From the NCBI GenBank assembly GCA_028697555.1, contig JAQVEX010000009.1:1-52954 (forward strand): DNA of 52,954 nucleotides, given 5' to 3'. Source of the DNA: Lentimicrobiaceae bacterium. GTDB lineage: Bacteria; Bacteroidota; Bacteroidia; Bacteroidales; UBA4417. Under the pieces are notes generated by a model. The model did no database searches. It saw only the letters and a list, made by a program, of their open reading frames with translations, and was not told the origin of the DNA. The translations under genes were made by a program, and so were the position numbers. Shown here piece by piece: positions 33,193 to 43,045 of the stretch (position 1 is its first letter; each line of letters starts with the position of its first letter).

Positions 33193-34383
33193 TTATTTTA
33201 TTCCTAATTTTTTGCGAATATCTTTAGGAATAGCATCTTTGTGCACTAATATATTCATGGTTTTGTATGCTGCAAAAGCTTCCGAAACGTACCATATACC
33301 TTCGTATTTACCGGCTTTTCCCCATGAGTTTTTCATCATAAAATAAGGTTTACCGTTTTGGTCTTTGGCAACGCCGTAAATTACCATTCCGTGGTCGTCG
33401 GTGGTTTCCCAGTTATCAAATGCTTTCTGACGCATTTCTTGGGTTATTTCCATTTCTGGTAGTGGTTTAGAAGTGAGTTCTGCACGTCTGTCGGTTCTCG
33501 ACATTCCTAACCAATGAGCCATATCCGAGCCTGTCAGTTCTGCACCACGTTCAGCATCGGGCATAACAGCTATACCGTTGCGTGTAAAACCGTCTTCGCT
33601 AACGTCGGAGCCCCAAGCAAAGGTGTAACCTGTGTTTACAGCGTTTCTCATCACTTCCATAAGTTCTTCTATAGGCAGATTGTACGACAAACCATTACGC
33701 CAATTATCTTGAATTTCTATAGAAAATTTTTCGTAAAAAGGGTGATGTGTGTAGCTTGTCAGCGAAATATAGTCGTCGGGATTAAGACCAAAGCTATCGG
33801 CGTAACTTCTGGGTGTATATGTTTTGCCGTTAACGGTAAATTCGGTAGGAAGTTTGCCCAAATATGTGTCGTAAATTGCTTCTAAAGGTTGTTTCCATAG
33901 GTGTGAAATTTTCGAAGATTTGGTGTTCACAACAGCATCAACGTATCCTTTTGCTGCAGCGTCAACGTAGTTGTGGTTAGCCAAGGTATCGCCGTACATA
34001 ACACCTGCAGGCATAATGTGGTCGGGGACGATGCCGTAGTGTTTCCAGCAATACATAACGTCGTAGAAACTACCACCGGGCGAAAAACTTGACTCTCCGT
34101 GTAGTCGCACGTAATTTGTTGCACGGTCAATCATGGTGTGATACACCACAAACATTTCGGAAAAATCCTGCTCGCCTTTTCCCATACGTAGCAACTCAGC
34201 TTCAATAAACGATAGGGTAGAGTATGCCCAGCAGGTTGACGAACGGTTTTGATTTTTAATTGAAGTGATAGGAATTTCTTTTACGGTTGTAAAAACAAAA
34301 CCTTCTTCTTTTTCTTTTTTGTCTTGAGCAAAAACGCTTATTGAAAGCGTCGCCAATAGTAATAATACTGTTAATTTTTTCAT
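33193..34383 (-). CDS. Secreted C1-family cysteine peptidase (bleomycin-hydrolase-like)
   Basis: I chose the ATG at 34383 (396 residues) because it starts a proper signal peptide, MKKLTVLLLLATLSISVFAQ; the frame is open for 35 more codons upstream, but those look untranslated and cover a -7 box. Papain-fold catalytic residues in the C1B/aminopeptidase C arrangement: Gln45 and Cys51 in NQNRSSTCWAYSTLSF, His331 in DDHGMVIYG and Asn352 in MKNSWGK. Long insertions between Cys and His are usual for C1B. Cytosolic relatives are aminopeptidases; this one is exported, so it probably trims peptides in the periplasm or outside. Confidence 0.92.
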   Translation of the reverse strand: MKKLTVLLLLATLSISVFAQDKKEKEEGFVFTTVKEIPITSIKNQNRSSTCWAYSTLSFIEAELLRMGKGEQDFSEMFVVYHTMIDRATNYVRLHGESSFSPGGSFYDVMYCWKHYGIVPDHIMPAGVMYGDTLANHNYVDAAAKGYVDAVVNTKSSKISHLWKQPLEAIYDTYLGKLPTEFTVNGKTYTPRSYADSFGLNPDDYISLTSYTHHPFYEKFSIEIQDNWRNGLSYNLPIEELMEVMRNAVNTGYTFAWGSDVSEDGFTRNGIAVMPDAERGAELTGSDMAHWLGMSRTDRRAELTSKPLPEMEITQEMRQKAFDNWETTDDHGMVIYGVAKDQNGKPYFMMKNSWGKAGKYEGIWYVSEAFAAYKTMNILVHKDAIPKDIRKKLGIK

Positions 34384-34421
34384 TGTGTAATTGTATTTTA
34401 TTATTAATTTCTTTCCGAGTA

Positions 34422-34429
34422 CAAAATTA
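34422..34429 (-). promoter_or_regulatory. Candidate -7 box of the C1 peptidase
   Basis: The minus strand reads TAATTTTG, matching TAnnTTTG, 39 bp before the chosen ATG at 34383. This supports the shorter start. The -33 element is unclear. Confidence 0.4.
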
Positions 34430-34462
34430 TAAAAAAAATGTTGATAATCTTGTTGGAAACAA

Positions 34463-35224
34463 TCATTTATTATCCAACCTTTCTTCAATCAAATTCCATT
34501 TCCCACTTTTTTTACAGTTATTTGGAGTAATATAAGTGTTTCTATAATTATCTAATGTTATTAAATTTGCATTTTTATCATTAAGTTCTTTCACAGCTTC
34601 AAGCCACAATTTTTTGCCACGTGCAATTATAATTACCCTTTCTTGCTCAATAAGGTATTTTACAAGACGAACTGTAAATTTTTGGGTGTCCAAAAGTTCA
34701 GTAGTTATCGTATTGTACATATTTTTGTAATTTTGAGAAGTATAGCCGATATACTGCACCAAAGCAATTTTTGAATTAGCATTTTTAAATTTATCACGCA
34801 AGTGTTTTGTCCTTTTATCCCAATAAAAATCACTAATACTATTTCGGACAGGATTACTGGGAATAAACTCCGTGCTTTTCAGAGACATTGCTTCACATTG
34901 TTCCTTGATAAACTTCTTTTTTTCATCTTCATGTAAAGACTTATACATATCGTTGTTTTTTGCTTTAACGTATCCTGGATTTAGTGTTAAAATCACGATT
35001 TCTGCATCAAGTACATTACCCCAAAATGGCTCAGGTAATAATTTAAGTCTATATTTGTATAGTTTTTTGTCTTTATCTTGAATTTTATCATTAAAGCGTT
35101 TTATATACTCTTTGTCACCTGAATAAACGTTTTTTTTTAAAGGGAAATACGAATTGTCTTTTACCTTTTTGGCTACTTCAAGCCAAGGATTTTCTGCTAA
35201 TAAATTTTCTATCTTATCTTTCAT
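34463..35224 (-). CDS. Hypothetical protein, possibly uracil-DNA-glycosylase-like fold
   Basis: A 253-residue soluble, Lys-rich protein with no signal peptide. I do not recognise it with confidence. Features that stand out: AEIVILTLNPGYVK near residue 74 (strand then a loop resembling the GxDPY active-site region of uracil-DNA glycosylases), ALVQYIGYTSQNYKN near 155, RVIIIARGKKLWLEAV near 197 (resembling the GxxAxxxxx strand-helix late in that fold) and a terminal NTYITPNNCKKSGKW. The order is compatible with the UDG superfamily, but the similarity is by eye only. Its codon use is more AT-biased than its neighbours, which may mean acquisition. It ends 79 bp before the C1 peptidase start. Confidence 0.55.
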   Translation of the reverse strand: MKDKIENLLAENPWLEVAKKVKDNSYFPLKKNVYSGDKEYIKRFNDKIQDKDKKLYKYRLKLLPEPFWGNVLDAEIVILTLNPGYVKAKNNDMYKSLHEDEKKKFIKEQCEAMSLKSTEFIPSNPVRNSISDFYWDKRTKHLRDKFKNANSKIALVQYIGYTSQNYKNMYNTITTELLDTQKFTVRLVKYLIEQERVIIIARGKKLWLEAVKELNDKNANLITLDNYRNTYITPNNCKKSGKWNLIEERLDNK

Positions 35225-35403
35225 ATCACAATTTGGTTATGTGTTTGTAATGTTAGATATTTATAATATTAATAGTTTTCTTATTTATCGTTTTTTTTTA
35301 AATTGTAGAATTTTTAAGTATAAATTATTAATAGTTCTTTGAAGTTTACAAATAGATATTTAAAACTGTTTTTTTTAATATTTTAATTCATTATATATAT
35401 ATT

Positions 35404-35424
35404 CAAAAGTAAAGTACAAAGGTA
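35404..35424 (-). promoter_or_regulatory. Two overlapping-region -7 boxes for the gene at 34463-35224
   Basis: The minus strand reads TACCTTTG (35424-35417) and TACTTTTG (35411-35404), both perfect -7 matches, about 180 bp before the ATG. A CAA (TTG on the minus strand) at 35448-35450 could be the upstream element of the first. Confidence 0.4.
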
Positions 35425-35494
35425 GCACCTTTTAAAGTATAAAACAGCAATCCTGCAAACTCATTTTTTATCATCTTTTTCAAATTAGAGGAAA

Positions 35495-35526
35495 TTTTCC
35501 CTTAATTTCCCCTAATTTTCCCTAAA
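35495..35526. repeat. Three direct repeats of a TTTTCCCTTAA-like unit
   Basis: ttttcccttaa (35495-35505), tttcccctaa (35506-35515) and ttttccctaaa (35516-35526) follow head to tail with a 10-11 bp period, about one helical turn. The other strand carries three GGG runs. This could be a set of regulator sites between divergent promoters. Confidence 0.5.
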
Positions 35527-35697
35527 AATGGCATTTAGTTTCACATAGATGTCTAAAAGCATTAAAGTATTCGAAATAAATAAATTGTTAAATTTTAAGT
35601 TGCATATGACTTGGTTTATAAAAAAACATTAATATTGTGTTCTGAATAAATACCCAAGTTGAAAACTGTTTTAACTAAACCCAAAAACAATATAATT

Positions 35698-37932
35698 ATG
35701 AATGAAACTAAAAAATTCGGTACATCTGCTGTTTATTTCACAGCCCTTTCTACAATTGTTGGCGCTATTGTTTTTTTACGTTTTGGATTTGCTGTGGGTA
35801 CTGTCGGCTTGTGGGGAGCATTTATATTAATTATAATCGGGCACTTGGTTACCATTCCTACGGCTTTGGCTATATCCGAATTAGCTACCAACAAACGCGT
35901 TGAAGGCGGAGGCGAGTATTTTATTATTTCGCGCTCGTTCGGGCTCAATATTGGCGCAACTTTGGGTATGTTACTCTATCTTTCGCAAACAATTAGCGTA
36001 GCCTTTTATATTGTGGCTTTTACCGAAGCCTTTGAGTTTTTGTTTAATTACTTTCAAGCTAGTTACGGTATCATCCTTCCTAAACAGGTAATAAGCATAC
36101 CCGCTATGCTAATATTGTCGGTAATTGTACTGACAAAGGGAGCAAATATGGGTTTGAAAGTTTTGTACATAGCCGGCTCACTTGTTTTGCTTGCTTTGTT
36201 TATGTTTTTCATAGGTAAACCCGTTGGTGGAGCAGGTGTAGATTTATACGAAGCTAATGCCACTTTAAAGAATACGGGAAGTATGTTTTTGGTCTTAGCC
36301 ATTATATTTCCTGCATTTACGGGTATAACCGCAGGAGTGGGGTTGTCAGGCGATTTGAAAAATCCAGGGAAATCCATTCCTATAGGTACAACTTTGGCTA
36401 CTCTTACCGGATTTGTTTTATATCTGATTATTTGTATAAAACTTGCATCCTCGGCTTCGCCGGACGCTTTATCGGATAATCAATTGATTATGGCTAATAT
36501 CGCTATTGGCGGCAAAATTCTAATTCCTCTTGGTTTAGCTGCTTGTACCTTTACGTCGGCTTTAAGTTCCGTTATGGTTGGACCTCGCACCTTGCAGGCT
36601 CTCGCGTTAGACGATTCGCTACCTATAAGGAAAAGCAATAAATGGCTTAGCCAAACCCGAAAAAGAGATAATGAACCCGTTAATGCTTCAATAGTTACTT
36701 GCTTGATTGCAATAGTTTTTGTTGCATTCGGAAGTGTTGACTCGGTTGCGCAAATCATATCTATGTTCTTCTTAGTTACATACGGAAGTCTGTGTTTGAT
36801 ATCTTTTCTACACCACTTCGGTTCTTCTCCGTCGTACCGTCCTACATTTAAGTCGAAATGGTATATCTCGCTTGCAGGATTTATTATTTCTATATGGGCA
36901 ATGTTCCAAATCAGCTTTATATACACAGTTATAGCGTATATAGCCATAATAGGTTTGTATATCTACATGGAGCATTATCACAGCGACCGCAAAGGATTTT
37001 CGGCTATATTTGCCAATACGCTTTTCCAAATGAATAGAGGCTTGCAAATATATCTTCAAAACAAGAGAAAAAGAGCCTCTGAAGAATCTACAACGGAAGA
37101 AGAGTGGCGTCCTAGTGCAATATGTATTTCCAGAAACACTTTTAGACGCGATGCTGCTTTAAAACTACTCAACTGGATTTCGTACAAATACGGATTTGGC
37201 ACATATTTGCATCTGATAGACGGCTACTACTCAAAAAAGACTAACGAACAGGCTAAAGCCGAGTTAGAGCGTTTGCTTAATAATCTAGACACATCAAATC
37301 AGGTGTATATCGATACACTTATTTCGCCTTCGACCACTTCGGCTATATCGCAGTCTATACAAACTCCCGGAATTGCAGGAATGGAAAATAACATGGTTAT
37401 TTTCGAGTATTTGAAAAGCGACCCTGAAGCAGACTTGAAAGATATAATAACCAATTTCCGCATGGTAAATGCAGGAGGATTTGATGTCTGTATTTTGGGT
37501 ACAAGTCGCAAGCCAATTATATACAAGAACGGTATTCACATTTGGGTTCCCAGCTTCGATACCGAAAATACCAACCTGATGATTTTATTAGGCTTTATTA
37601 TAATGGGTCACCCAAGCTGGAAAAAAGCCAATATTAAAATCTTTAATATCTGCTACCCTCATGAGACTGAAGAAATCAGGAAAAACATGAACGAGCTGAT
37701 TAGCAGCGGTCGTTTGCCAATTACCGAAACCAATATAGAAATTATTGAGCGTGACGAAAACGTTTCGGTAAAGGAAATCATAAACAAAAGGTCGTTGGAT
37801 GCCGGACTAACCATGCTTGGCTTTAATGAAAACGCATTTAAGAAAGACGATGATATTTCATTTTTCGAAGGATACGACAATGTTGGAAATGTTCTGTTTG
37901 TGCATTCGAATGGAGAGAAGGTGATTAGTTAA
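35698..37932 (+). CDS. SLC12-like (APC superfamily) transporter
   Basis: I chose the ATG at 35698 (744 residues); the frame is also open from a TTG 13 codons upstream. The N-terminal 440 residues form about 12 membrane segments of the amino acid-polyamine-cation superfamily, with the early VGAIVFLRFGFAVGTVG and the GGGEYFIISR loop resembling cation-chloride cotransporters of the SLC12 type. From about 465 to the end there is a cytosolic domain (e.g. RDAALKLLNWISYKYGFGTYLH) as in SLC12 proteins. It may move K+, Na+ and Cl- or an amino acid; the sequence does not decide. A strong bidirectional hairpin follows the stop. Confidence 0.87.
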   Translation: MNETKKFGTSAVYFTALSTIVGAIVFLRFGFAVGTVGLWGAFILIIIGHLVTIPTALAISELATNKRVEGGGEYFIISRSFGLNIGATLGMLLYLSQTISVAFYIVAFTEAFEFLFNYFQASYGIILPKQVISIPAMLILSVIVLTKGANMGLKVLYIAGSLVLLALFMFFIGKPVGGAGVDLYEANATLKNTGSMFLVLAIIFPAFTGITAGVGLSGDLKNPGKSIPIGTTLATLTGFVLYLIICIKLASSASPDALSDNQLIMANIAIGGKILIPLGLAACTFTSALSSVMVGPRTLQALALDDSLPIRKSNKWLSQTRKRDNEPVNASIVTCLIAIVFVAFGSVDSVAQIISMFFLVTYGSLCLISFLHHFGSSPSYRPTFKSKWYISLAGFIISIWAMFQISFIYTVIAYIAIIGLYIYMEHYHSDRKGFSAIFANTLFQMNRGLQIYLQNKRKRASEESTTEEEWRPSAICISRNTFRRDAALKLLNWISYKYGFGTYLHLIDGYYSKKTNEQAKAELERLLNNLDTSNQVYIDTLISPSTTSAISQSIQTPGIAGMENNMVIFEYLKSDPEADLKDIITNFRMVNAGGFDVCILGTSRKPIIYKNGIHIWVPSFDTENTNLMILLGFIIMGHPSWKKANIKIFNICYPHETEEIRKNMNELISSGRLPITETNIEIIERDENVSVKEIINKRSLDAGLTMLGFNENAFKKDDDISFFEGYDNVGNVLFVHSNGEKVIS

Positions 37933-37989
37933 CATTACGGTTAATAGTTATAAATTTGAAAAACCAATCTCTGTACGCAGAGTAGAAAC

Positions 37990-38026
37990 AAAAATAGCGG
38001 TAAAACTCTGTCTTTCCGCTATTTTT
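37990..38026. terminator. Bidirectional terminator between convergent genes
   Basis: AAAAATAGCGG (37990-38000) and CCGCTATTTTT (38016-38026) are perfect 11-bp arms with a 15-nt loop. The A-run on one side and T-run on the other let it act for both the SLC12-like gene (plus) and dnaK (minus). Confidence 0.85.
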
Positions 38027-38048
38027 AATTATCGATTATGCTTACAGA

Positions 38049-39953
38049 TTACTTTACTTCTTCAAAGTCCACATCGGTTACTTCGTCGTTGTTAGGGCTA
38101 TCGCTGCCTGCGGAGCTGTCGGTAGGTCCTTGCTGACCTGCATCGGCACTGCCAGTATTTCTGTACATTTCTTCGCTGGCTGCTTGCCATATTTGGTTTA
38201 GTTCAGCCATAGCAGCGTCGATAGCAGCAATATCTCTGTTTTTGTGAGCTTCTTTAAGTTTATTTACACCGTTTTGTATAACTTCTTTTTTGTCGGCTGG
38301 AAGTTTATCGCCAAACTCTTTAAGTTGTTTTTCCGTTTGGAAAATCATGCTGTCGGCTTGGTTAATCTTATCAGCTTCTTCTCTGAGTTTCTTGTCAGCT
38401 TCGGCGTTTGCTGCGGCTTCTTCTTTCATACGTTTGATATCATTATCCGAAAGTCCCGAAGATGCTTCAATTCTAATCTGTTGCGATTTGCCTGTTCCTT
38501 TATCTTTAGCCGAAACGTTTAGAATACCGTTTGCGTCGATATCGAAGGTAACTTCAATTTGTGGAATACCTCTCATAGCCGGAGCAATACCGTCTAAGTG
38601 GAAACGACCTATACTCTTATTGTCTTTAGCCATAGATCTTTCTCCTTGTAACACGTGTATTTCAACTGAAGGCTGATTATCAGCTGCGGTACTGAATATC
38701 TCCGATTTTTTTGTCGGGATGGTAGTGTTAGCGTCAATAAGTTTTGTCATAACTCCGCCTAAGGTTTCAATACCAAGCGATAGAGGTGTAACGTCAAGAA
38801 GAAGTACGTCTTTTACTTCGCCTGTCAGAACGCCGCCTTGAATAGCAGCACCTATAGCCACAACTTCGTCGGGATTAACGCCTTTTGAAGGAGCTTTTCC
38901 GAAGAATTTTTCTACTGCGTTCTGTATAGCCGGAACACGTGTAGAACCTCCAACCAAAATGATTTCGTCTAAGTCGCTCACATCAATGCCTGCATCCTTA
39001 ACGGCTATGCGGCACGGCTCTATAGAAGCTTTTACCAAATCGTCGATAAGTTGTTCAAATTTAGCTCTGGTTAATTGTCTGACAAGGTGCTTTGGAATAC
39101 CGTCAACAGGCATAATGTACGGAAGATTTATTTCCGTTGTAGTTGAACTTGAAAGTTCTATCTTAGCTTTTTCTGCAGCTTCTTTCAATCGTTGCAAAGC
39201 GATAGGATCCTTTCTGAGGTCTATGTTTTCGTCTTTCATAAATTCTTCGGCAAGCCAATCCATAATTCTATGGTCAAAGTCGTCACCGCCAAGGTGAGTG
39301 TTGCCGTTAGTAGATTTTACTTCAAAAACTCCATCGCCTAATTCCAATATAGATATATCAAAAGTACCGCCACCTAAGTCGTACACGGCAATTTTCATAT
39401 CTTTGTTTTTCTTATCAAGACCGTATGCCAATGCAGCTGCTGTAGGCTCGTTGATGATACGTCTGACTTTAAGTCCTGCAATTTCGCCGGCTTCTTTTGT
39501 AGCCTGACGTTGTGAGTCGTTAAAGTAAGCCGGTACTGTAATAACAGCTTCGTTAACGGTTTGTCCTAAGTAGTCTTCGGCGGTTTTCTTCATTTTCTGA
39601 AGAACCATTGCCGATAACTCCTGCGGAGTATAATTGCGGTCGTCGATTTTAACACGTGGAGTATTATTTTCGCCTTTAACAACTTCGTAAGGGATACGTG
39701 GCAATTCGCTTGCTATACGGTCGTAGGTTTCGCCCATAAAACGTTTGATTGAAAAAACTGTCTTTTTTGGGTTTGTTATAGCCTGACGTTTTGCCGGGTC
39801 TCCGATTTTCCTTTCGCCGTTGTCAGTAAAGGCAACTATTGAAGGTGTCGTGCGTTTTCCTTCGCTATTCTGAATTACTACAGGCTCATTGCCTTCCATA
39901 ACCGATACGCACGAGTTTGTTGTTCCTAAGTCTATTCCTATTATTTTTCCCAT
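38049..39953 (-). CDS. dnaK: Chaperone DnaK (Hsp70)
   Basis: Cytosolic ATP-dependent chaperone of 634 residues, the usual length. The actin-like ATPase shows [12 protein letters not shown] at 4-15, [16 protein letters not shown] near 190 and [13 protein letters not shown] near 335. The linker is [16 protein letters not shown] near 385; the substrate-binding beta domain and helical lid follow, and the chain ends with the usual acidic tail ([14 protein letters not shown]), preceded by a Gly/Ser-rich stretch. GrpE and DnaJ are not adjacent. The 249-bp upstream region shows no CIRCE-type inverted repeat. Confidence 0.98.
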   Translation of the reverse strand: MGKIIGIDLGTTNSCVSVMEGNEPVVIQNSEGKRTTPSIVAFTDNGERKIGDPAKRQAITNPKKTVFSIKRFMGETYDRIASELPRIPYEVVKGENNTPRVKIDDRNYTPQELSAMVLQKMKKTAEDYLGQTVNEAVITVPAYFNDSQRQATKEAGEIAGLKVRRIINEPTAAALAYGLDKKNKDMKIAVYDLGGGTFDISILELGDGVFEVKSTNGNTHLGGDDFDHRIMDWLAEEFMKDENIDLRKDPIALQRLKEAAEKAKIELSSSTTTEINLPYIMPVDGIPKHLVRQLTRAKFEQLIDDLVKASIEPCRIAVKDAGIDVSDLDEIILVGGSTRVPAIQNAVEKFFGKAPSKGVNPDEVVAIGAAIQGGVLTGEVKDVLLLDVTPLSLGIETLGGVMTKLIDANTTIPTKKSEIFSTAADNQPSVEIHVLQGERSMAKDNKSIGRFHLDGIAPAMRGIPQIEVTFDIDANGILNVSAKDKGTGKSQQIRIEASSGLSDNDIKRMKEEAAANAEADKKLREEADKINQADSMIFQTEKQLKEFGDKLPADKKEVIQNGVNKLKEAHKNRDIAAIDAAMAELNQIWQAASEEMYRNTGSADAGQQGPTDSSAGSDSPNNDEVTDVDFEEVK

Positions 39954-40202
39954 TTTATTTATATTATTTAAAATTTTATTAAAAGTTTATTATTTCGATT
40001 TCGTACCCTTATGTTGTCAATCATTATGCCACGATGCAATTTTTTAACCTAAAAACTGAAATTTTAAGGCTGTGTTAATTTCAACAGATTGAAAATCAGT
40101 GTATTGAAGTAAAAAACGAGAAAAATACGGCAAATGACAAAATGACACTTTCCGATTTTGACAAGTGAAATAATACGACTTTTAAACAGTTATTACTTTA
40201 AA

Positions 40203-41213
40203 TTAATAAGGGATAAATTTAAGAGGTTGCATAGCTTCTTCGGATGTTAATATAAATTCGGTACTTTTACTTACATCGTATGTTCTGACTATTTGTCTTC
40301 GCGAAGCAAAAATACCATATCCATTATTTATATTAGTGTACATTGGTGTTTCAATAATTGAGTTTCCGCTGTTTTTAGCGGCATCTAAGTATATGCTCAA
40401 ATTTTCGTCAATAGCAGTTAGCGTAAGCTCAAATTTGTGAACCAAACGCTTTTTTATAGCATTTTCTATGTTTGGGTCGGAGTAGGGAATAGCGAATAAA
40501 CAGTAATTATAGAATTCTATTCCTAAAAATGAGACACGCGAACGTCCGCTTCCGGAAGTATTAGAGCCCATAACTTCGGGTAGGCTCCATTTAATTTTCG
40601 AATAGCTTGTGTCAAAATTACTTCTTAATTCCTTGTAGTGAAAAACTATATCAAGTTTGTAGCGTTTAGCATGATTTGAATTTGAAAATTCAATATCGGT
40701 TCTTCTGTCTTTGCTATTATTAATGCTAAATGTGTAGCCGGTAACATTATACGATGTGAAGTTGAAGTTGCCAAGGGGTTTTGTTTCGGCAGAAGTAATG
40801 TTTTCGCTGGCAGAATTATCGACAATAAGTTTGTACGTATGGTCATTATTGATTAAGAAGTCGGCTTTATATACTATTTGTTTTGGTGCGTAGAAATCGC
40901 CTTCTTTTTTGTTGTACAGAGTAATAGTGTCGAAGATAATTTCAACAACACCATTAGCCGAAGAATCCATAATTTTAACAACGGCGTTGTTTATAAACGA
41001 AGAGTCTAAAATTTTGGCATATTCAATAGCGCTATTTTCTCCCAAAAATGCTTTGTTAATTCTAAGGTAGTGAGTTGTATCTTGATAGTCTAATATGCCA
41101 TGAACAATATTTATTTCCTTATATTCCGCATTAAGGTCGAAGTCGTTTTTGCACGATAAAAATGTAAAAATAATAAGGGTTATGCCAAAGATTTTAAAAA
41201 AAATTCTATTCAT
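40203..41213 (-). CDS. DUF4249-like lipoprotein
   Basis: A 336-residue lipoprotein: signal peptide with lipobox TFLSC (Cys21). The body has short beta-strand units typical of DUF4249: an N-terminal VHGILDYQDTTHYLRINKAFLG domain, a middle strand set, and near the C-terminus the characteristic NINNGYGIFASRR. DUF4249 proteins are usually paired with TonB receptors in Bacteroidota; none is adjacent here. It is probably anchored in the outer membrane facing the periplasm. Role unknown. Its promoter faces the panB promoter across a short gap. Confidence 0.72.
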   Translation of the reverse strand: MNRIFFKIFGITLIIFTFLSCKNDFDLNAEYKEINIVHGILDYQDTTHYLRINKAFLGENSAIEYAKILDSSFINNAVVKIMDSSANGVVEIIFDTITLYNKKEGDFYAPKQIVYKADFLINNDHTYKLIVDNSASENITSAETKPLGNFNFTSYNVTGYTFSINNSKDRRTDIEFSNSNHAKRYKLDIVFHYKELRSNFDTSYSKIKWSLPEVMGSNTSGSGRSRVSFLGIEFYNYCLFAIPYSDPNIENAIKKRLVHKFELTLTAIDENLSIYLDAAKNSGNSIIETPMYTNINNGYGIFASRRQIVRTYDVSKSTEFILTSEEAMQPLKFIPY

Positions 41214-41260
41214 AATATACGGTCAGTGTAGCTTGTTTAATGTTTTAAGTAACAAACCTG

Positions 41261-41268
41261 CAAAGTTA
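41261..41268 (-). promoter_or_regulatory. Candidate -7 box of the DUF4249-like gene
   Basis: The minus strand reads TAACTTTG, 48 bp before the ATG. The upstream element is unclear. It is back to back with the panB box 47 bp away. Confidence 0.4.
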
Positions 41269-41314
41269 AAAAAAATCTAAAACCAAAAGCATAATGCCGA
41301 TTAAAAATAAAGTT

Positions 41315-41322
41315 TAACTTTG
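41315..41322 (+). promoter_or_regulatory. Candidate -7 box of panB
   Basis: TAACTTTG matches TAnnTTTG, 25 bp before the ATG at 41347. It overlaps the GTG at 41320, which argues against that codon as the panB start. Confidence 0.5.
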
Positions 41323-41346
41323 TGGCGTTTTCTAAAAAGAATAAAA

Positions 41347-42165
41347 ATGGAAAGTAAATTCAAACAACTACCACGTATAACAACTCTTGTACTACAAGAA
41401 ATGAAAAACAGCGGTGAAAAAATTTCTATGCTCACTGCTTATGATTATGCAACAGCGAAGCTTATGGATAAAGCGGGAATAGATTCTATTTTGGTTGGCG
41501 ATTCGGCTGCAAATGTTATGGCAGGTTATAAAAGCACCCTACCTATAACCTTAGACGAAATGATTTATCATGCTAAATCAGTTGTGCGTGCCGTAAGTAG
41601 GGCATTGGTTGTAGTTGACATGCCTTTTGGAAGCTATCAGGGAAATTGGAAAAAGGCTTTAGACGGAGCCATCAGAATAATGAAAGAAACCGGTGCAAGT
41701 GCTTTAAAATTAGAAGGTGGCGTTGAAATAGCCGATTCTGTTAAAAGCATTATTGATGCAGGAATTCCTGTTATGGGACATTTGGGACTCACACCGCAGT
41801 CGATAAACAAATTCGGTTCATATACCGTTAGAGCAAAAGACGATAAGGAAAGTAAAAAATTAATAGAAGATTCGCGTCTGTTGGAAGAACTTGGATGTTT
41901 TGGAATTGTTTTAGAAAAAATTCCTGCAATATTGGCTGAAGAAGTAACTCGCAATGCCGAAATTCCTATTATAGGTATTGGAGCCGGTAGCGGTGTAGAT
42001 GGGCAAGTCTTAGTTTTTCAGGATATGGTAGGCATTACTCAAGATTTTTCTCCACGTTTCCTACGCCGATATGCCAATCTTAATACTGATATAATAGACG
42101 CAGTGCAAAGATACATTGCCGATGTAAAAGCAGTTAATTTTCCTAATGCCGATGAGCAATACTAA
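41347..42165 (+). CDS. panB: 3-methyl-2-oxobutanoate hydroxymethyltransferase
   Basis: Transfers a hydroxymethyl group from methylenetetrahydrofolate to 2-oxoisovalerate, the first committed step of pantothenate and CoA synthesis. The 272-residue TIM barrel shows [12 protein letters not shown], the Mg-binding [41 protein letters not shown], the catalytic Glu in [16 protein letters not shown] and [15 protein letters not shown] chose the ATG at 41347, which begins MESKFKQ just before the domain; the GTG at 41320 lies in the promoter. Its end overlaps the next gene's start by 20 bp, indicating translational coupling. Confidence 0.96.
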   Translation: MESKFKQLPRITTLVLQEMKNSGEKISMLTAYDYATAKLMDKAGIDSILVGDSAANVMAGYKSTLPITLDEMIYHAKSVVRAVSRALVVVDMPFGSYQGNWKKALDGAIRIMKETGASALKLEGGVEIADSVKSIIDAGIPVMGHLGLTPQSINKFGSYTVRAKDDKESKKLIEDSRLLEELGCFGIVLEKIPAILAEEVTRNAEIPIIGIGAGSGVDGQVLVFQDMVGITQDFSPRFLRRYANLNTDIIDAVQRYIADVKAVNFPNADEQY

Positions 42166-42892
42166 TAGCGTTAGCAATACATCAAATAACAATAGAATAG
42201 ATAAAGAATTAGAAATACTTTTTGAGGATAATCATATTATCGTTATAGATAAAAAATCGTCGCAACTTGTGCAGGGCGACCGTACCGGCGATGATTCGTT
42301 AAGCGATTTTGTTAAAAATTATCTGAAAGTTAAGTATAACAAACCCGGCAATGTATTTTTGGGAGTAGTTCATCGTATCGACCGTCCTGTAAGCGGTATT
42401 GTGGTTTTTGCCAAGACTTCAAAAGCATTAACCCGATTGAATAATATGTTCAGAAGTTCGGAAGTGTCGAAAAAATATTTAGCTGTTGTAGAAGGAACTC
42501 CACCCAAAACAGAGGATATGCTTATAAATCATTTGCTTCGCAACAGCGATAAAAACAAGAGCTTTGTTGTATCGTCGGGAACTCCAAATTCAAAAGAAGC
42601 TAAATTGAAATACAAGTTACTAGCTACAGGCAAAACACTATCGTTATTGGAAGTTGAGTTGCTTACCGGTCGTCATCATCAAATACGTTGTCAGCTTGCC
42701 AACATTGGCTGCATTATAAAAGGCGATGTTAAATACGGCTCAAAACGTACAAACGGCGATGGTTCAATTTCGCTTCATGCGTATAGTCTTAAATTTATCC
42801 ATCCGGTCAGCAAGCAAGAAGTTAGCATAACTTCAAAACCATTGGACAAGGAATATTTTAATTTGTTTCGCGATAGCATGCTACAACTGTAA
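42146..42892 (+). CDS. RluA-family 23S rRNA/tRNA pseudouridine synthase
   Basis: Converts uridine to pseudouridine in a structured RNA. The 248-residue chain has a short Ser/Asn-rich leader and then the catalytic domain: [16 protein letters not shown], the active-site motif [16 protein letters not shown] with the catalytic Asp near residue 78, KKYLAVVEG, and the late [16 protein letters not shown]. There is no S4 domain, as in RluA/TruC-type enzymes, so the exact site is not predicted. The ATG at 42152, two codons in, is also possible. Its start lies inside the panB coding end. Confidence 0.9.
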   Translation: MPMSNTNSVSNTSNNNRIDKELEILFEDNHIIVIDKKSSQLVQGDRTGDDSLSDFVKNYLKVKYNKPGNVFLGVVHRIDRPVSGIVVFAKTSKALTRLNNMFRSSEVSKKYLAVVEGTPPKTEDMLINHLLRNSDKNKSFVVSSGTPNSKEAKLKYKLLATGKTLSLLEVELLTGRHHQIRCQLANIGCIIKGDVKYGSKRTNGDGSISLHAYSLKFIHPVSKQEVSITSKPLDKEYFNLFRDSMLQL

Positions 42893-43045
42893 ATTACTAC
42901 GATTTTGATACATATAAATATATGATTATGTTTTTTTAACAAATCTGTTTTGTGCTGTAAACATTTTCGTCAAAATTTGGCAAAGTATTTGTTTAAGTTG
43001 CAATGAAATAATTTGTAAATATTAATTTAAAAACTATAAACCATT

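Larger units (their letters stand above)
35225..35697. other. 473-bp divergent intergenic region
   Basis: A very AT-rich gap between divergent genes. It contains two minus-strand -7 boxes (35404-35424) and a triplicated TTTTCCCTTAA-like direct repeat (35495-35526), listed separately. I see no gene in it; the plus-strand promoter of the SLC12-like gene is not clear (TAATATTG near 35630 is one base off). Confidence 0.5.

Noticed and set aside
34384-34488. 35-codon N-terminal extension of the C1 peptidase
   Set aside because: It would bury the signal peptide and overlaps a candidate -7 box, so the ATG at 34383 is preferred.
39954-40202. Heat-shock operator (CIRCE) upstream of dnaK
   Set aside because: No TTAGCACTC-N9-GAGTGCTAA pattern or similar inverted repeat is present.
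41320-41346. GTG start of panB
   Set aside because: It overlaps the candidate -7 box; the ATG at 41347 starts right before the conserved domain.
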